Of a stretch of 64,000 nt of DNA, positions 40,783-48,909 are shown one piece after another. The first letter of the stretch is position 1. Every line of letters starts with the position of its first letter. The DNA lies in the NCBI RefSeq assembly GCF_004341385.1, contig NZ_SLXE01000004.1:43564-107563 (forward strand), in the 5' to 3' direction. Made by a program: the position numbers and the translations under genes. Origin of the DNA: Uruburuella suis. GTDB taxonomy: Bacteria; Pseudomonadota; Gammaproteobacteria; Burkholderiales; Neisseriaceae. The notes below the pieces were generated by a model, which was not told the origin of the DNA, searched no databases, and was given only the letters and a program-made list of their open reading frames with translations.

Positions 40783-41208
40783 ATGAATAAACGCACCCCC
40801 GGGCATTATCCCGTGCTCACCACCGACACCATCCGCTATGGCGACACCGATTGCCAAGGCCATGTCAACAATGCCGTGTTTTCCACTTTTATCGAAACAG
40901 GCCGCTCGGAAATACTCTACCGCCAACAGCCGCCCGTTTATCCCGAGGGCACGCAATTTGTGATTGCGCGGCTGGAAATCGATTATCTGCGCGAAATTTT
41001 GTGGCCGGGCGAAGTGGTGTGCGGCACGGCGGTGGCCAAAGTGGGCAACAGCAGCGTGCGGCTGGTGCAAAGCCTGTTTTGCCAAAATATCGAAGTGGCC
41101 TATGCCCAAAGCGTGATTGTGCTCACCGATAAAACCAGCCGCCAATCCTGCCCGATTGATGCGCCATCGCGGGCTAGGCTTTTAGCATTCGGTTTGCGCG
41201 AAGCATGA
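40783..41208 (+). CDS. hot-dog fold acyl-CoA thioesterase (YbgC/FcbC type)
   Basis: A 141-residue 4-hydroxybenzoyl-CoA-thioesterase-like protein. IRYGDTDCQGHVNNAVFSTFIETGR is the family signature with the active-site Asp (D in YGDTDCQGHVNN) and helix. FVIARLEIDYLREILWPGEVV provides the central strands. It probably hydrolyses an acyl-CoA or acyl-ACP; substrate unknown. Start at 40783 with CAGGAGCCGGCAC; the earlier ATG at 40741 lies next to the DUS hairpin. A bidirectional DUS terminator at 41214-41248 separates it from convergent yicC. Confidence 0.87.
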   Translation: MNKRTPGHYPVLTTDTIRYGDTDCQGHVNNAVFSTFIETGRSEILYRQQPPVYPEGTQFVIARLEIDYLREILWPGEVVCGTAVAKVGNSSVRLVQSLFCQNIEVAYAQSVIVLTDKTSRQSCPIDAPSRARLLAFGLREA

Positions 41209-41213
41209 TCAAC

Positions 41214-41248
41214 AAAGGCCGTCTGAAAACATTTTCAGACGGCCTTTA
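41214..41248. terminator. bidirectional DUS terminator
   Basis: AAAGGCCGTCTGAAAA and TTTTCAGACGGCCTTT with a 3-nt loop between convergent genes. Confidence 0.75.
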
Positions 41249-41264
41249 ATAACATCACCGCGCT

Positions 41265-42140
41265 TTATTCGATATTCTGCACTTGCTCGCGCATCTGCTC
41301 GATCAGCACTTTCAATTCCACCGAAGCCTGCGTGCATTCTGCGGCAATGGCTTTGCTGCCCAGCGTGTTGGCTTCGCGGTTGAGCTCCTGCATCAAAAAG
41401 TCGAGTCGCTTGCCCACGCTGCCTTTGCTCTCGGTTACGATGCGGCGCACTTCGGCAATATGCGTGCGCAGGCGGCTGAATTCTTCATCCACATCGGCTT
41501 TTTGCATAAAGAGCGCAAATTCCTGCTGCAAACGGCCATCGTCAATATTGCCCACCGCCTCTTGCAGGCGCGTGCGCACTTTTTCCAGATGCGCGCTGAG
41601 CAAATGCGGGAAAAGTTGGCTGAGCGAATCCACAATTTCTTCCATCGCCGCCAAGCGCTCGAGCAGGTGTTGCTGCAATTTTTCACCTTCGCGCGCGCGC
41701 GCGGCGGCAAAGTCTTTCAGCGCTTTATCGAGCAGCTTTTGCACCGCTTTGGCAAACGCTTCTTCATCTTCGCTCTGGCTCGTGAGCACGCCGGGAAATT
41801 TCAAAATATCGGCCACGCCGAGCTTGGCCAAATCTTCATGCTGCTTGCGCCATTTGCGGTTGAACCAAGCCAATTGGTGCACCAATTCCTGATTCACCGC
41901 CAGCTTGCCGCCCGCGCCCGCTTCCAGCGACTGCACTTGGATGCGGCATTCGATTTTGCCGCGCGCGGCCTTGCCGGCCACAGCTTCGCGCAAAGCGCTT
42001 TCCAAATGGCGCAAATCATCGGGCATTTTGAATTGCACGTCCAAATAGCGGTGGTTGACCGCGCGGATATCCAGATTGATGCGGCGGCCGCCGCTCTCGC
42101 CTGCCGCATTGGCAAAGCCGGTCATGCTGTGGATGCTCAT
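41265..42140 (-). CDS. yicC: YicC-family endoribonuclease
   Basis: A 291-residue YicC/YloC protein. The conserved N-terminus is MSIHSMTGFANAAGESGGRR, then DIRAVNHRYLDVQFKMPDDLR; the C-terminal DUF1732 domain has VDEEFSRLRTHIAEVRRIV and KRLDFLMQELNREANTLGSKA, the family's most conserved blocks. E. coli YicC is a stress-related endoribonuclease. The MSIHS start at 42140 has CGGAGTCAAACACC; a further-upstream frame start at 42242 would overlap the divergent rph promoter. yicC is commonly next to rph, as here. Confidence 0.94.
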   Translation of the reverse strand: MSIHSMTGFANAAGESGGRRINLDIRAVNHRYLDVQFKMPDDLRHLESALREAVAGKAARGKIECRIQVQSLEAGAGGKLAVNQELVHQLAWFNRKWRKQHEDLAKLGVADILKFPGVLTSQSEDEEAFAKAVQKLLDKALKDFAAARAREGEKLQQHLLERLAAMEEIVDSLSQLFPHLLSAHLEKVRTRLQEAVGNIDDGRLQQEFALFMQKADVDEEFSRLRTHIAEVRRIVTESKGSVGKRLDFLMQELNREANTLGSKAIAAECTQASVELKVLIEQMREQVQNIE

Positions 42141-42240
42141 GGTGTTTGACTCCGTTTGTAGAATAATGAGTGAAAGCCCGCTCAATATACCATAAGGCCG
42201 CATGTTATAATCCGCGTCATCAATATTTAAAGGAAGCCAC

Positions 42241-42984
42241 ATGAGCCACTATACCCGCAGTGGTCGCGCCGCCGATGCGCTGCGCGAAATCCGCATCACG
42301 CCTGATTTTCTGCCCCACACCGACGGCTCCTGCCTGATTGAAGCGGGCAACACCAAGGTGATTTGCACCGCCAGCATTGATGAAAACGTGCCGCCGTTTC
42401 TGCGCGGCAAAGGGCAAGGCTGGGTAACGGCGGAATACGGCATGCTGCCCGCTTCCACCGCCTCGCGCATGCGCCGCGAAGCCGCCGCCGGCAAACAAAG
42501 CGGCCGCACGCAGGAAATCCAGCGCCTGATCGGCCGCTCGCTGCGCGCAGTGGTGGATTTGGCGCAATTGGGCGAGCGCCAGATTTTAATCGATTGCGAT
42601 GTAATCCAAGCCGACGGCGGCACGCGCACCGCGGCCATCACCGGCGCTTTTGTGGCGCTGCAAATGGCGGTAAACAAGCTCGTGGCCGCCGGCATGCTGC
42701 TACACAACCCCATCCGCGAAGCCGTGGCCGCCGTGTCTGCCGGCGTGGTGGGTGGCGTGCCGCTGTTGGATTTGGATTATCCCGAAGATTCGGGCTGCGA
42801 CAGCGATGTGAATATGGTGCTCACGGCTTCGGGCAACATCATCGAAATTCAGGGCACCGCCGAGGGCGCGCCCTTCAGCCCGCAAGAATTGAATGCCTTG
42901 ATGCTGCTGGGCCAAAAAGGCGTGGCTGAATTGGTGCAACACCAGCAGCAGGCTTTGCAGCAAGTGCAGCCACAAAACCGCTGA
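42241..42984 (+). CDS. rph: ribonuclease PH
   Basis: A 247-residue phosphorolytic exoribonuclease. RSGRAADALREIRITPDFLP and GSCLIEAGNTKVICTASI open the RNase PH fold; GWVTAEYGMLPASTASRMRRE is the phosphate- and RNA-binding stretch; RSLRAVVDLAQLGERQILIDCDVIQADGGTRTAAITGAF is the catalytic core (pieces given are contiguous conserved blocks). It trims tRNA 3' ends. Start follows AAAGGAAGCCAC. The 100-bp gap to divergent yicC holds both promoters. Its C-terminus is Gln-rich. Confidence 0.95.
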   Translation: MSHYTRSGRAADALREIRITPDFLPHTDGSCLIEAGNTKVICTASIDENVPPFLRGKGQGWVTAEYGMLPASTASRMRREAAAGKQSGRTQEIQRLIGRSLRAVVDLAQLGERQILIDCDVIQADGGTRTAAITGAFVALQMAVNKLVAAGMLLHNPIREAVAAVSAGVVGGVPLLDLDYPEDSGCDSDVNMVLTASGNIIEIQGTAEGAPFSPQELNALMLLGQKGVAELVQHQQQALQQVQPQNR

Positions 42985-43206
42985 TTGCGCGGGAAATTGG
43001 CGTGAATCGGCATGCCAATGCGAGGCCGTCTGAAACCTTTCAGACGGCCTCAGGTTTGAATATCACCCAGCTACGCATTTTCGCCACAAGCTGTAGGTCG
43101 GATACTTGTATCCGACATTTGGCCGTTCAGAGCAAAGTACACACCTTATTTATTCTTCAAAAATCCGGCCTACACATCCACTCAAACCGAATATTTGCAG
43201 CAGCCC

Positions 43207-43303
43207 GTAGGTCGGATTCTTGAATCCGACACTTGTTCGTAGAACAAGGTGTTCACATCGCTTTGGCCGCCGGCCAAACGCCGGATTCAAGAATCCGACC
43301 TGC
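43207..43303. repeat. REPIN-like palindromic element
   Basis: GTAGGTCGGATTCTTGAATCC at the left and GGATTCAAGAATCCGACCTGC at the right, with TTGTTCGTAGAACAAG and TTTGGCCGCCGGCCAAA hairpins between. Same layout and size as the element at 26619-26715. Confidence 0.7.
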
Positions 43304-43334
43304 GCAGATGGTGCAGTCGAACGGCTTTTATTTT

Positions 43335-43360
43335 GTTAGGTTATCTTTTTGGAGTGGTAT
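43335..43360. mobile_element. family A MITE end fragment
   Basis: GTTAGGTTATCTTTTTGGAG followed by TGGTAT matches the right terminus of the intact A element with three mismatches; no other part is found nearby. Confidence 0.45.
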
Positions 43361-43683
43361 GAAACATTCAGGCGGCCTCAGTTTATCCACCACGCATTTG
43401 CGCCACAGTTTCAGACGGCCTGCCGCCATCCTGCCATCTTCTACTTCAATTGCGGCGGTTTGTCTTATTTGTTGACAATCCATCTGCACACCAAAGCAGA
43501 AAATGGCAAATCATTTTAAGCATTGGCACAGCATTGCGCCGCACCCGCCGCCAAATTCAATTTAAAACCAAACGAGCCTTGTCATCACCATCAAAAATAG
43601 TAATAATGTTTCAAATTTTCGCAGATAACAGCGATTTGGTTTAACTTTCCCATTTTTCAGTTCAGCAAGAAAGCATAAGCAAC

Positions 43684-44901
43684 ATGGCGTTAATCGTACA
43701 AAAATACGGCGGCACCTCAGTGGGCTCGGCCGAGCGCATCAAAAACGTCGCCAAACGCATTGCCCAAGCCCGCGAAGCCGGCCACGATGTGGTGGTGGTG
43801 GTGTCGGCCATGAGCGGCGAAACCAACCGCTTGGTGGCATTGGCGCACGAAATGCAGGATTTTCCCGACCCGCGCGAAATGGATGTGGTGCTCTCCACCG
43901 GCGAGCAAGTCACCATCGGCTTGCTGGCCATGGCGCTCAAAAGCATAGGCGTGCCGGCCAAGAGCTACACCGGCTGGCAAGTGGCGGTGAAAACCGACAC
44001 CGCCCACACCAAAGCACGCATCGAAGAAATCGACGACGCCAATATGCGCGCCGATTTGCAGGCCGGCACCGTGGTGATTGTGGCAGGCTTCCAGGGCGTA
44101 TCGCCCAACGGCGACATCGCCACCCTCGGCCGCGGCGGCTCCGACACCTCAGCCGTGGCGCTGGCCGCCGCGCTCAAAGCGGATGAATGCCAGATCTACA
44201 CCGACGTCGACGGCGTGTACACCACCGACCCGCGCGTAGTGCCCGAAGCGCGCCGCCTCGACACCATCACGTTTGAAGAAATGCTCGAGCTCGCCAGCTT
44301 GGGCTCGAAAGTTTTGCAAATCCGCTCGGTGGAATTCGCCGGCAAATACAAAGTGCGCCTGCGCGTGTTGAGCAGCCTGCAAGATGGCGGCGAAGGCACT
44401 TTAATCACCTTTGAAGAGGACAACAACATGGAACGAGCTGCCGTATCCGGTATCGCATTCGACAAAAACCAGGCGCGCGTGAATGTGCGCGGCGTGCCCG
44501 ACAAACCGGGTGTGGCCTATCAGATTCTCGGCACCGTGGCCGATGCCAATATCGAAGTGGACATGATTATCCAAAATGTGGGCGAAAACGGCACCACCGA
44601 TTTTTCATTCACCGTGCCGCGCGCCGATTACAAGCCCACGCTCGAATTGATGGAAAAGCTCAAAGACAGCCTGGATGCCGCCGATATCGACGGCGACGAT
44701 GCCGTGTGCAAAGTGTCTATCGTCGGCCTGGGCATGCGCTCGCATGTGGGCGTGGCCTCGAAAATGTTCCGCACGCTGGCCGAAGAAGGCATCAACATCG
44801 AAATGATTTCCACCTCTGAAATCAAAGTGTCGGTGCTGATTGACGAAAAATACATGGAATTGGCCACCCGCGTGCTGCATAAGGCATTCGAGCTGGCTTA
44901 A
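43684..44901 (+). CDS. lysC: aspartokinase
   Basis: A 405-residue aspartate kinase. MALIVQKYGGTSVGSAERI is the N-terminal kinase motif; VVVVSAMSGETNRL, FQGVSPNGDIATLGRGGSDTSA and YTDVDGVYTTDPRVVPEARRLD form the active site. Two ACT domains occupy about residues 265-405. It phosphorylates aspartate, the first step to lysine, threonine and methionine; enzymes of this form are usually feedback-inhibited by lysine plus threonine. An internal in-frame ATG at 44428 with a good ribosome site could start a separate regulatory subunit, as in Bacillus and Corynebacterium. Confidence 0.95.
   Translation: MALIVQKYGGTSVGSAERIKNVAKRIAQAREAGHDVVVVVSAMSGETNRLVALAHEMQDFPDPREMDVVLSTGEQVTIGLLAMALKSIGVPAKSYTGWQVAVKTDTAHTKARIEEIDDANMRADLQAGTVVIVAGFQGVSPNGDIATLGRGGSDTSAVALAAALKADECQIYTDVDGVYTTDPRVVPEARRLDTITFEEMLELASLGSKVLQIRSVEFAGKYKVRLRVLSSLQDGGEGTLITFEEDNNMERAAVSGIAFDKNQARVNVRGVPDKPGVAYQILGTVADANIEVDMIIQNVGENGTTDFSFTVPRADYKPTLELMEKLKDSLDAADIDGDDAVCKVSIVGLGMRSHVGVASKMFRTLAEEGINIEMISTSEIKVSVLIDEKYMELATRVLHKAFELA
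44428..44901 (+). CDS. possible internally initiated aspartokinase beta subunit
   Basis: Codon 249 of lysC is ATG, preceded by AGAGGACAACAAC, a plausible ribosome site. The product would be 157 residues beginning MERAAVSGIAFDKNQARVNV and comprise both ACT domains. The position corresponds to the known internal start of Corynebacterium and Bacillus LysC beta subunits. It is inferred, not shown. Confidence 0.4.
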   Translation: MERAAVSGIAFDKNQARVNVRGVPDKPGVAYQILGTVADANIEVDMIIQNVGENGTTDFSFTVPRADYKPTLELMEKLKDSLDAADIDGDDAVCKVSIVGLGMRSHVGVASKMFRTLAEEGINIEMISTSEIKVSVLIDEKYMELATRVLHKAFELA

Positions 44902-45383
44902 CCCTGCGCTTGATAGAAAGGCCGTCTGAACGCTTTCAGACGGCCTGTTTCTTTTTCCTGTTTCTTTTTATAGTGCAGCTGCACAGGCCATTACCACAAG
45001 CATACGGAAAGGTCGTCTGAAAACTTCATGCCCGGATTTGCTGCCACTTGGCCGAAGGCGGCTGATTATGGACCATCTTGATGTGTTTATGCTTGATGTA
45101 TTTATGTGTGCCGCCAAGGTTCTTCATACCTATGGCATTTCCTACGCTGTGTATTTATTAAATCATCACCGCCTACTGTCTCTATTTTTTATTATCTTAC
45201 TATTGAATTTTATAACGCCTTTTTGAAAAACTTATTAAAATTAATATATTATTCAGACATTTAAAATTATTAACAATACAATATTTTGATTGTTTGACAC
45301 AGCTCAAGCACCCAGCCTGCTCATCTCCATCATAAAGGCGTAATATCCGCGTCACACAATATTCCGTATTGCAGGAGACGATT
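44902..45383. other. intergenic region upstream of uhpT
   Basis: A DUS hairpin (44918-44947) ends lysC. The rest becomes very AT-rich toward uhpT, consistent with a regulated promoter. TTGACACAGCTCAA at about 45296-45309 is a loose FNR/CRP-like dyad. A 62-codon frame at 45038 is not convincing. Confidence 0.45.
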
Positions 45384-46784
45384 ATGATGTCCAACTTTCT
45401 CGCCATCAAAAAAATTCCCAATAAAGGCATTCCCATTGCCGAGCAACGGCGCATGTGGCTGCGCCAGTTTTTAAAAGCCTTTATGGTGGTATTTCTCACC
45501 TATATGTGCATGTATTTGATTCGCAACAACTTCAAAGCCGCCCAGCCGATGATGAAAGAGCAGCTCGGCCTCAGCACACTGGAATTGGGCTATATCGGAT
45601 TGGCTTTCAGCGTAACCTACGGGCTCGGAAAAACGGCTGTCGGCTATTACATCAGCGACAAAAACACCAAGAAATCTATTTCAGTGATGCTGATCGGTTC
45701 CGCGCTTACTGTGCTGGCAATGGGCTTGCTCTTGAGCGCTTATGGTTCGGTTATCGGTATTTTCGTGGTGTTGTGGGGCTTAAACGGCGTATTTCAGGCC
45801 GCAGGCGGCCCGGCATCTTATTCCACCATTTCCCGTTGGGCACCGCGCACCGAGCGCGGCCGCTATTTGGGCTTTTGGAATATGTCGCACAATATTGGCG
45901 GTGCGCTCGCGGGCATGCTGGCTTTATGGGGTGCAAACACGTTTTTCGGCGGCAATGTGCTGGGCATGTTTATTTTCCCTGCGTTGATTGCGCTGGTTAT
46001 CGGGGTGGCCGGCCTTTTTATCGGCAAAGATGACCCGGAAGAGCTCGGCTGGAACCGCTGCGAAGAAATTTTCGGCGAACCGGTGGAAGCAGAAAATGCC
46101 GAAGCCGATGAAATGCCGATGTGGCAGGCATTCAAGCAGTTTGTGCTGCGCAATCCGTGGATTTGGATTTTGTGTATTGCCAACGTGTTTGTGTATATCG
46201 TGCGCATCGGCATCGACAACTGGGCACCGCTTTATGTTACCGAAGCGCTCGGTTTCGACAAGCTTGATGCGGTGAATACCATTTTTTATTTTGAAGTGGG
46301 CGCCATTCTCGCCAGCATGAGCTGGGGCTATATTTCCGACAAGCTCAACGGCCGCCGCGCGGCTGTGGCCGTGGCCTGTATGGTGGCGATTATTTTCGTG
46401 GTGATGCTTTACCGCAATGCCACCAGCGTGATGATGGTGAACATATCCTTATTTTTGCTCGGCGCACTGATTTTCGGCCCGCAATTGCTGATCGGCATTT
46501 CTTTGGTGGGCTTTGTGCCTAAAAAAGGCATCAGCGTGGCCAACGGCATGACCGGCACATTCGGTTATCTTTTCGGCGACTCCGTTGCCAAAGTGGGGCT
46601 CGCCGCCATTGCCGACCCCGAACGCAACGGCCTTACCGTGTTCGGCCACACGCTGCACGGCTGGTCGGATGTGTTTATCGTGTTTTACGTTGCGCTGTTT
46701 ATCGGCATCGCACTGCTCACGCTGGTGGCTTTCGGCGAAGAGCGGCGCATCCGCCAAGTGAGCAAACAGCTTAGCCAATCTTAA
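45384..46784 (+). CDS. uhpT: hexose-phosphate:phosphate antiporter (OPA family, UhpT-like)
   Basis: A 466-residue, 12-helix transporter of the organophosphate:phosphate antiporter family. MWLRQFLKAFMVVFLTYMCMYLIRNNFKAAQ, GYIGLAFSVTYGLGKT and STISRWAPRTERGRYLGFWNMSHNIGGA align closely with E. coli UhpT (pieces listed are separate blocks), and so do VFGPQLLIG-type FGPQLLIGISLVGFVPKK and GTFGYLFGDSVAKVGL. It would import sugar phosphates in exchange for phosphate. No uhpABC regulators are adjacent. Start at 45384 (MMSNFLAIKK) has GCAGGAGACGATT. GlpT is the closest alternative. Confidence 0.85.
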   Translation: MMSNFLAIKKIPNKGIPIAEQRRMWLRQFLKAFMVVFLTYMCMYLIRNNFKAAQPMMKEQLGLSTLELGYIGLAFSVTYGLGKTAVGYYISDKNTKKSISVMLIGSALTVLAMGLLLSAYGSVIGIFVVLWGLNGVFQAAGGPASYSTISRWAPRTERGRYLGFWNMSHNIGGALAGMLALWGANTFFGGNVLGMFIFPALIALVIGVAGLFIGKDDPEELGWNRCEEIFGEPVEAENAEADEMPMWQAFKQFVLRNPWIWILCIANVFVYIVRIGIDNWAPLYVTEALGFDKLDAVNTIFYFEVGAILASMSWGYISDKLNGRRAAVAVACMVAIIFVVMLYRNATSVMMVNISLFLLGALIFGPQLLIGISLVGFVPKKGISVANGMTGTFGYLFGDSVAKVGLAAIADPERNGLTVFGHTLHGWSDVFIVFYVALFIGIALLTLVAFGEERRIRQVSKQLSQS

Positions 46785-46803
46785 AACAATCGAGCAAATA
46801 ATC

Positions 46804-46852
46804 CAGGCCGTCTGAAAACCTGCATGCAGCAGCGTTTCAGACGGCCTGCTGC
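46804..46852. terminator. DUS hairpin terminator after uhpT
   Basis: CAGGCCGTCTGAAAACC and GTTTCAGACGGCCTG enclose a loop of about 16 nt, 20 bp after uhpT. Confidence 0.6.
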
Positions 46853-46912
46853 CGAATCATCAGCAAAAAAATGCTACAATCGGGCATTGCCAACCTTTTA
46901 TGCCCACTCATC

Positions 46913-47626
46913 ATGACTGCTCCCGCTATCGAACATGTACAAGCCGTTGCCTTTGATCTGGACGGCACGCTCTGCGATTCTGTGCCCGACCTGGCCGCCG
47001 CCGCCAACGCCACCCGTGCCCATATGGGCTTGCCGCCCCTGCCGGCGCACATTGTGGAAAGCTATGTGGGCGACGGGCTGGCCAATCTCGTGCACCGAGT
47101 GCTCACCGACAAGCGCGATGAAGCAGCCCCGCAAAACGAATGGGAGCAAGGCTTCAGCTTTTTTATCCGCTATTACCGCGACCACCTGAGCGACTTCACT
47201 CGCCCCTACCCCGAAACCGAAGCCGGCCTGATTCTGCTCAAAACCTTGGGCATTCCACTGGTGGTCATCACCAATAAAAACGAAATGCTGGCCGTCGAAT
47301 TATTAAAGCAATTGGGCTTGGCCGATTATTTCAGCCTGATTCTCGGCGGCGACAGCCTGGCTGAGAAAAAGCCCAGCCCGCTGCCGCTCTTGCACGCGGC
47401 CGAAGTGCTCAATATCAACCCGGCCGACATGCTGATGGTGGGCGATTCGGCCAACGATATTCTCGCCGCCAAAGCCGCCGGCTGCCTTTCCGTGGGCGTA
47501 ACCTTCGGCTACGGCGATATGCAGGAACTGGTGCACAACCCCGCCACCAAGCCCGACTGGCTGATCGGCAGCCTGCCGGAAATCTACGAAAACCTGCGCC
47601 CGCAAAAAACGCCGGACAACGAATAA
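46913..47626 (+). CDS. gph: phosphoglycolate phosphatase (HAD family)
   Basis: A 237-residue haloacid-dehalogenase phosphatase. The nucleophile motif is AVAFDLDGTLCDSVPDL; the helical cap contains YVGDGLANLVHRVL, typical of Gph; motif II is LVVITNKN, motif III Lys is in AEKKPSPLPLL, and motif IV is MLMVGDSANDILAAKAAG. It removes phosphate from 2-phosphoglycolate formed in DNA repair. Start at 46913 (MTAPAIEHV), where homology begins; upstream ATG at 46871 would add 14 residues. Full length. Confidence 0.92.
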   Translation: MTAPAIEHVQAVAFDLDGTLCDSVPDLAAAANATRAHMGLPPLPAHIVESYVGDGLANLVHRVLTDKRDEAAPQNEWEQGFSFFIRYYRDHLSDFTRPYPETEAGLILLKTLGIPLVVITNKNEMLAVELLKQLGLADYFSLILGGDSLAEKKPSPLPLLHAAEVLNINPADMLMVGDSANDILAAKAAGCLSVGVTFGYGDMQELVHNPATKPDWLIGSLPEIYENLRPQKTPDNE

Positions 47627-47913
47627 ACCCAAGGCCGTCTGAAACCTATCGTGAAATCAAAGAAAAACGGATACAAAAATAAGAAATCCCCAATCGTGTG
47701 CAGGGTGTATGGCGCAGCCACACACGCGGTTTAAACGGCTTCTGCGTATATGGCTTGCTGTACACCTGTATTAGTTTTTCATTCATTCCACTATATTTTC
47801 TGTTTCAGACGGCCTGATTTGTATCGGCATTTCCTGATTTTTATTGCCATTTAAAGCTTACCCAGCGCATTGCGCCGCAAGCCCGCTGCTTCCAAGCCTC
47901 AATCCACGCTCAT
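47627..47913. other. intergenic gap between gph and recX
   Basis: Contains two single uptake sequences (about 47633 and 47805) and a fragment, CATTCATTCCACTATA near 47780, that resembles the right end of the family B MITE. No gene is seen. Confidence 0.45.
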
Positions 47914-48369
47914 ATGAAACCCGAAAAATCCCTGCGCACACGCGCCATGGAAATTTTATCCCGCCGCGAAATCAGCCGCGCCGAGCTCAAACGCAAGCTC
48001 GCCCCTCATGCCGATAGCGAAGAAGAAATCGAAAAAGTGCTGGCCGAATTTGCCGAGCGCCAATGGCAATCGGATGCACGCTATGCCGAAGCCTATGTGC
48101 ACAGCAAAAGCCGCCAACACGGCGCACTCAGGCTCAAGCAGGCGCTCTTAGCCAAAGGCGTGTCCGGCGAGCTTATCCAGCCACTGCTGCCTGCGCCCGA
48201 TGCCGAACGGCAAGCCGCCATTGCCGTGCTGCGCAAAAAATTCAAACAACCGGCCGCCGATTTGGCCGGCAAGCAAAAGCAGATGCGTTTTCTCGCTTAT
48301 CGCGGCTTCGACATGGAAATTATCCATGCCGCCATCAAAAGCGATTGGGCAGAAGCGCCGGAAGAATGA
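47914..48369 (+). CDS. recX: regulatory protein RecX
   Basis: A 151-residue, highly charged helical protein. RAMEILSRREISRAELKRKL, FAERQWQSDARYAEAYVHSKSR and GALRLKQALLAKGVS are RecX repeat motifs, and FLAYRGFDMEIIHAAIK closes the last repeat. RecX binds RecA filaments and limits or modulates recombination; in Neisseria it supports recombination linked to pilin variation and transformation. recA is not adjacent. A large frame overlapping the gene in another frame (48063-48671) was rejected. Ribosome site before the ATG is weak. Confidence 0.9.
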   Translation: MKPEKSLRTRAMEILSRREISRAELKRKLAPHADSEEEIEKVLAEFAERQWQSDARYAEAYVHSKSRQHGALRLKQALLAKGVSGELIQPLLPAPDAERQAAIAVLRKKFKQPAADLAGKQKQMRFLAYRGFDMEIIHAAIKSDWAEAPEE

Positions 48370-48909
48370 TGTCGAACCTAAAACACGGACAACCAAACGG
48401 CAAAACGAGTCCTCGCTTTTGGTTATTTTTCAGGCTTGGCATGATGCCCCCAAAACCCCCGCAACCCCACCACAAAACCGGCCGTCTGAAACCCATTTCC
48501 ACCACCCACCGCCACCTTTCATTACCACCCCGCCCAAGCCGTTGCAAACACCGCCTCCTCATCTTGATAACATATAAACTAACAGCCAGCCGCCGCACGC
48601 TTTCCACCAAGCGCGCACGCATTTCACCTGCCCGTTATTTTCCCATTCAGCATTATAATCATTACTATTGAAATTAAATTTTCACCTTATGATTCAATAA
48701 AATCATTCAAAAAAATTTGTTTCAAACATATATTATTAATATTTCAGACGGCCACTTCAGCCTGCAAAAAAGCAAAGTCCTTAATCCATAAACCTTGCGG
48801 CCTTCATCATCATGTTTTCTGATGGCATCCATAAAAAATTAGAGCTTTACAGCAACAGCAAAAATTACTACATTCGGCTACACAAGAAAAACACCAACGG
48901 AGCCCCAAT
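48370..48909. other. intergenic region recX-prpB
   Basis: The first 230 bp are strikingly C-rich on this strand with one DUS (48479); the next 200 bp are AT-rich, then the prpB promoter. Open frames in the C-rich part have neither ribosome site nor recognisable protein. Confidence 0.5.
48808..48874 (+). promoter_or_regulatory. prpB promoter with CATCA-N7-TGATG inverted repeat
   Basis: CATCA (48808-48812), TGTTTTC, TGATG (48820-48824), followed by a G; 20 nt after TGATGG comes TTTACA (48846-48851), a 17-nt spacer and TACATT (48869-48874). Transcription would start near 48881, 29 nt before the start codon. Same arrangement as upstream of ackA. Confidence 0.6.

Larger units (their letters stand above)
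42985..43683. other. long intergenic region with repeats upstream of lysC
   Basis: In order: DUS hairpin (43022-43051) ending rph; a lone GTAG REP (43093-43116); a REPIN-like element (43207-43303); a family A MITE end, GTTAGGTTATCTTTTTGGAG (43335-43360); a single DUS near 43414; then an AT-rich lysC leader. No protein-coding gene or riboswitch could be supported in it. Confidence 0.6.

Noticed and set aside
45038..45226. A 62-codon frame with a hydrophobic C-terminus upstream of uhpT
   Set aside because: No ribosome site or similarity; composition reflects an AT-rich promoter region.
45296..45309. TTGACACAGCTCAA as an FNR site for uhpT
   Set aside because: Two or more mismatches to the dyad and no clear -10 at the right distance; left only as a remark.
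48651..48669. Fur-box-like sequence (CATTATAATCATTACTATT) upstream of prpB; another near 57328 before the YagU-like gene
   Set aside because: About 13 of 19 matches, which is expected by chance in such AT-rich DNA, and the first is some 230 bp from the promoter.
48063..48671. A 202-codon frame overlapping recX and continuing into the C-rich gap
   Set aside because: Highly basic, low-complexity product, out of frame with recX, with no start signal; a product of the C-rich strand bias.
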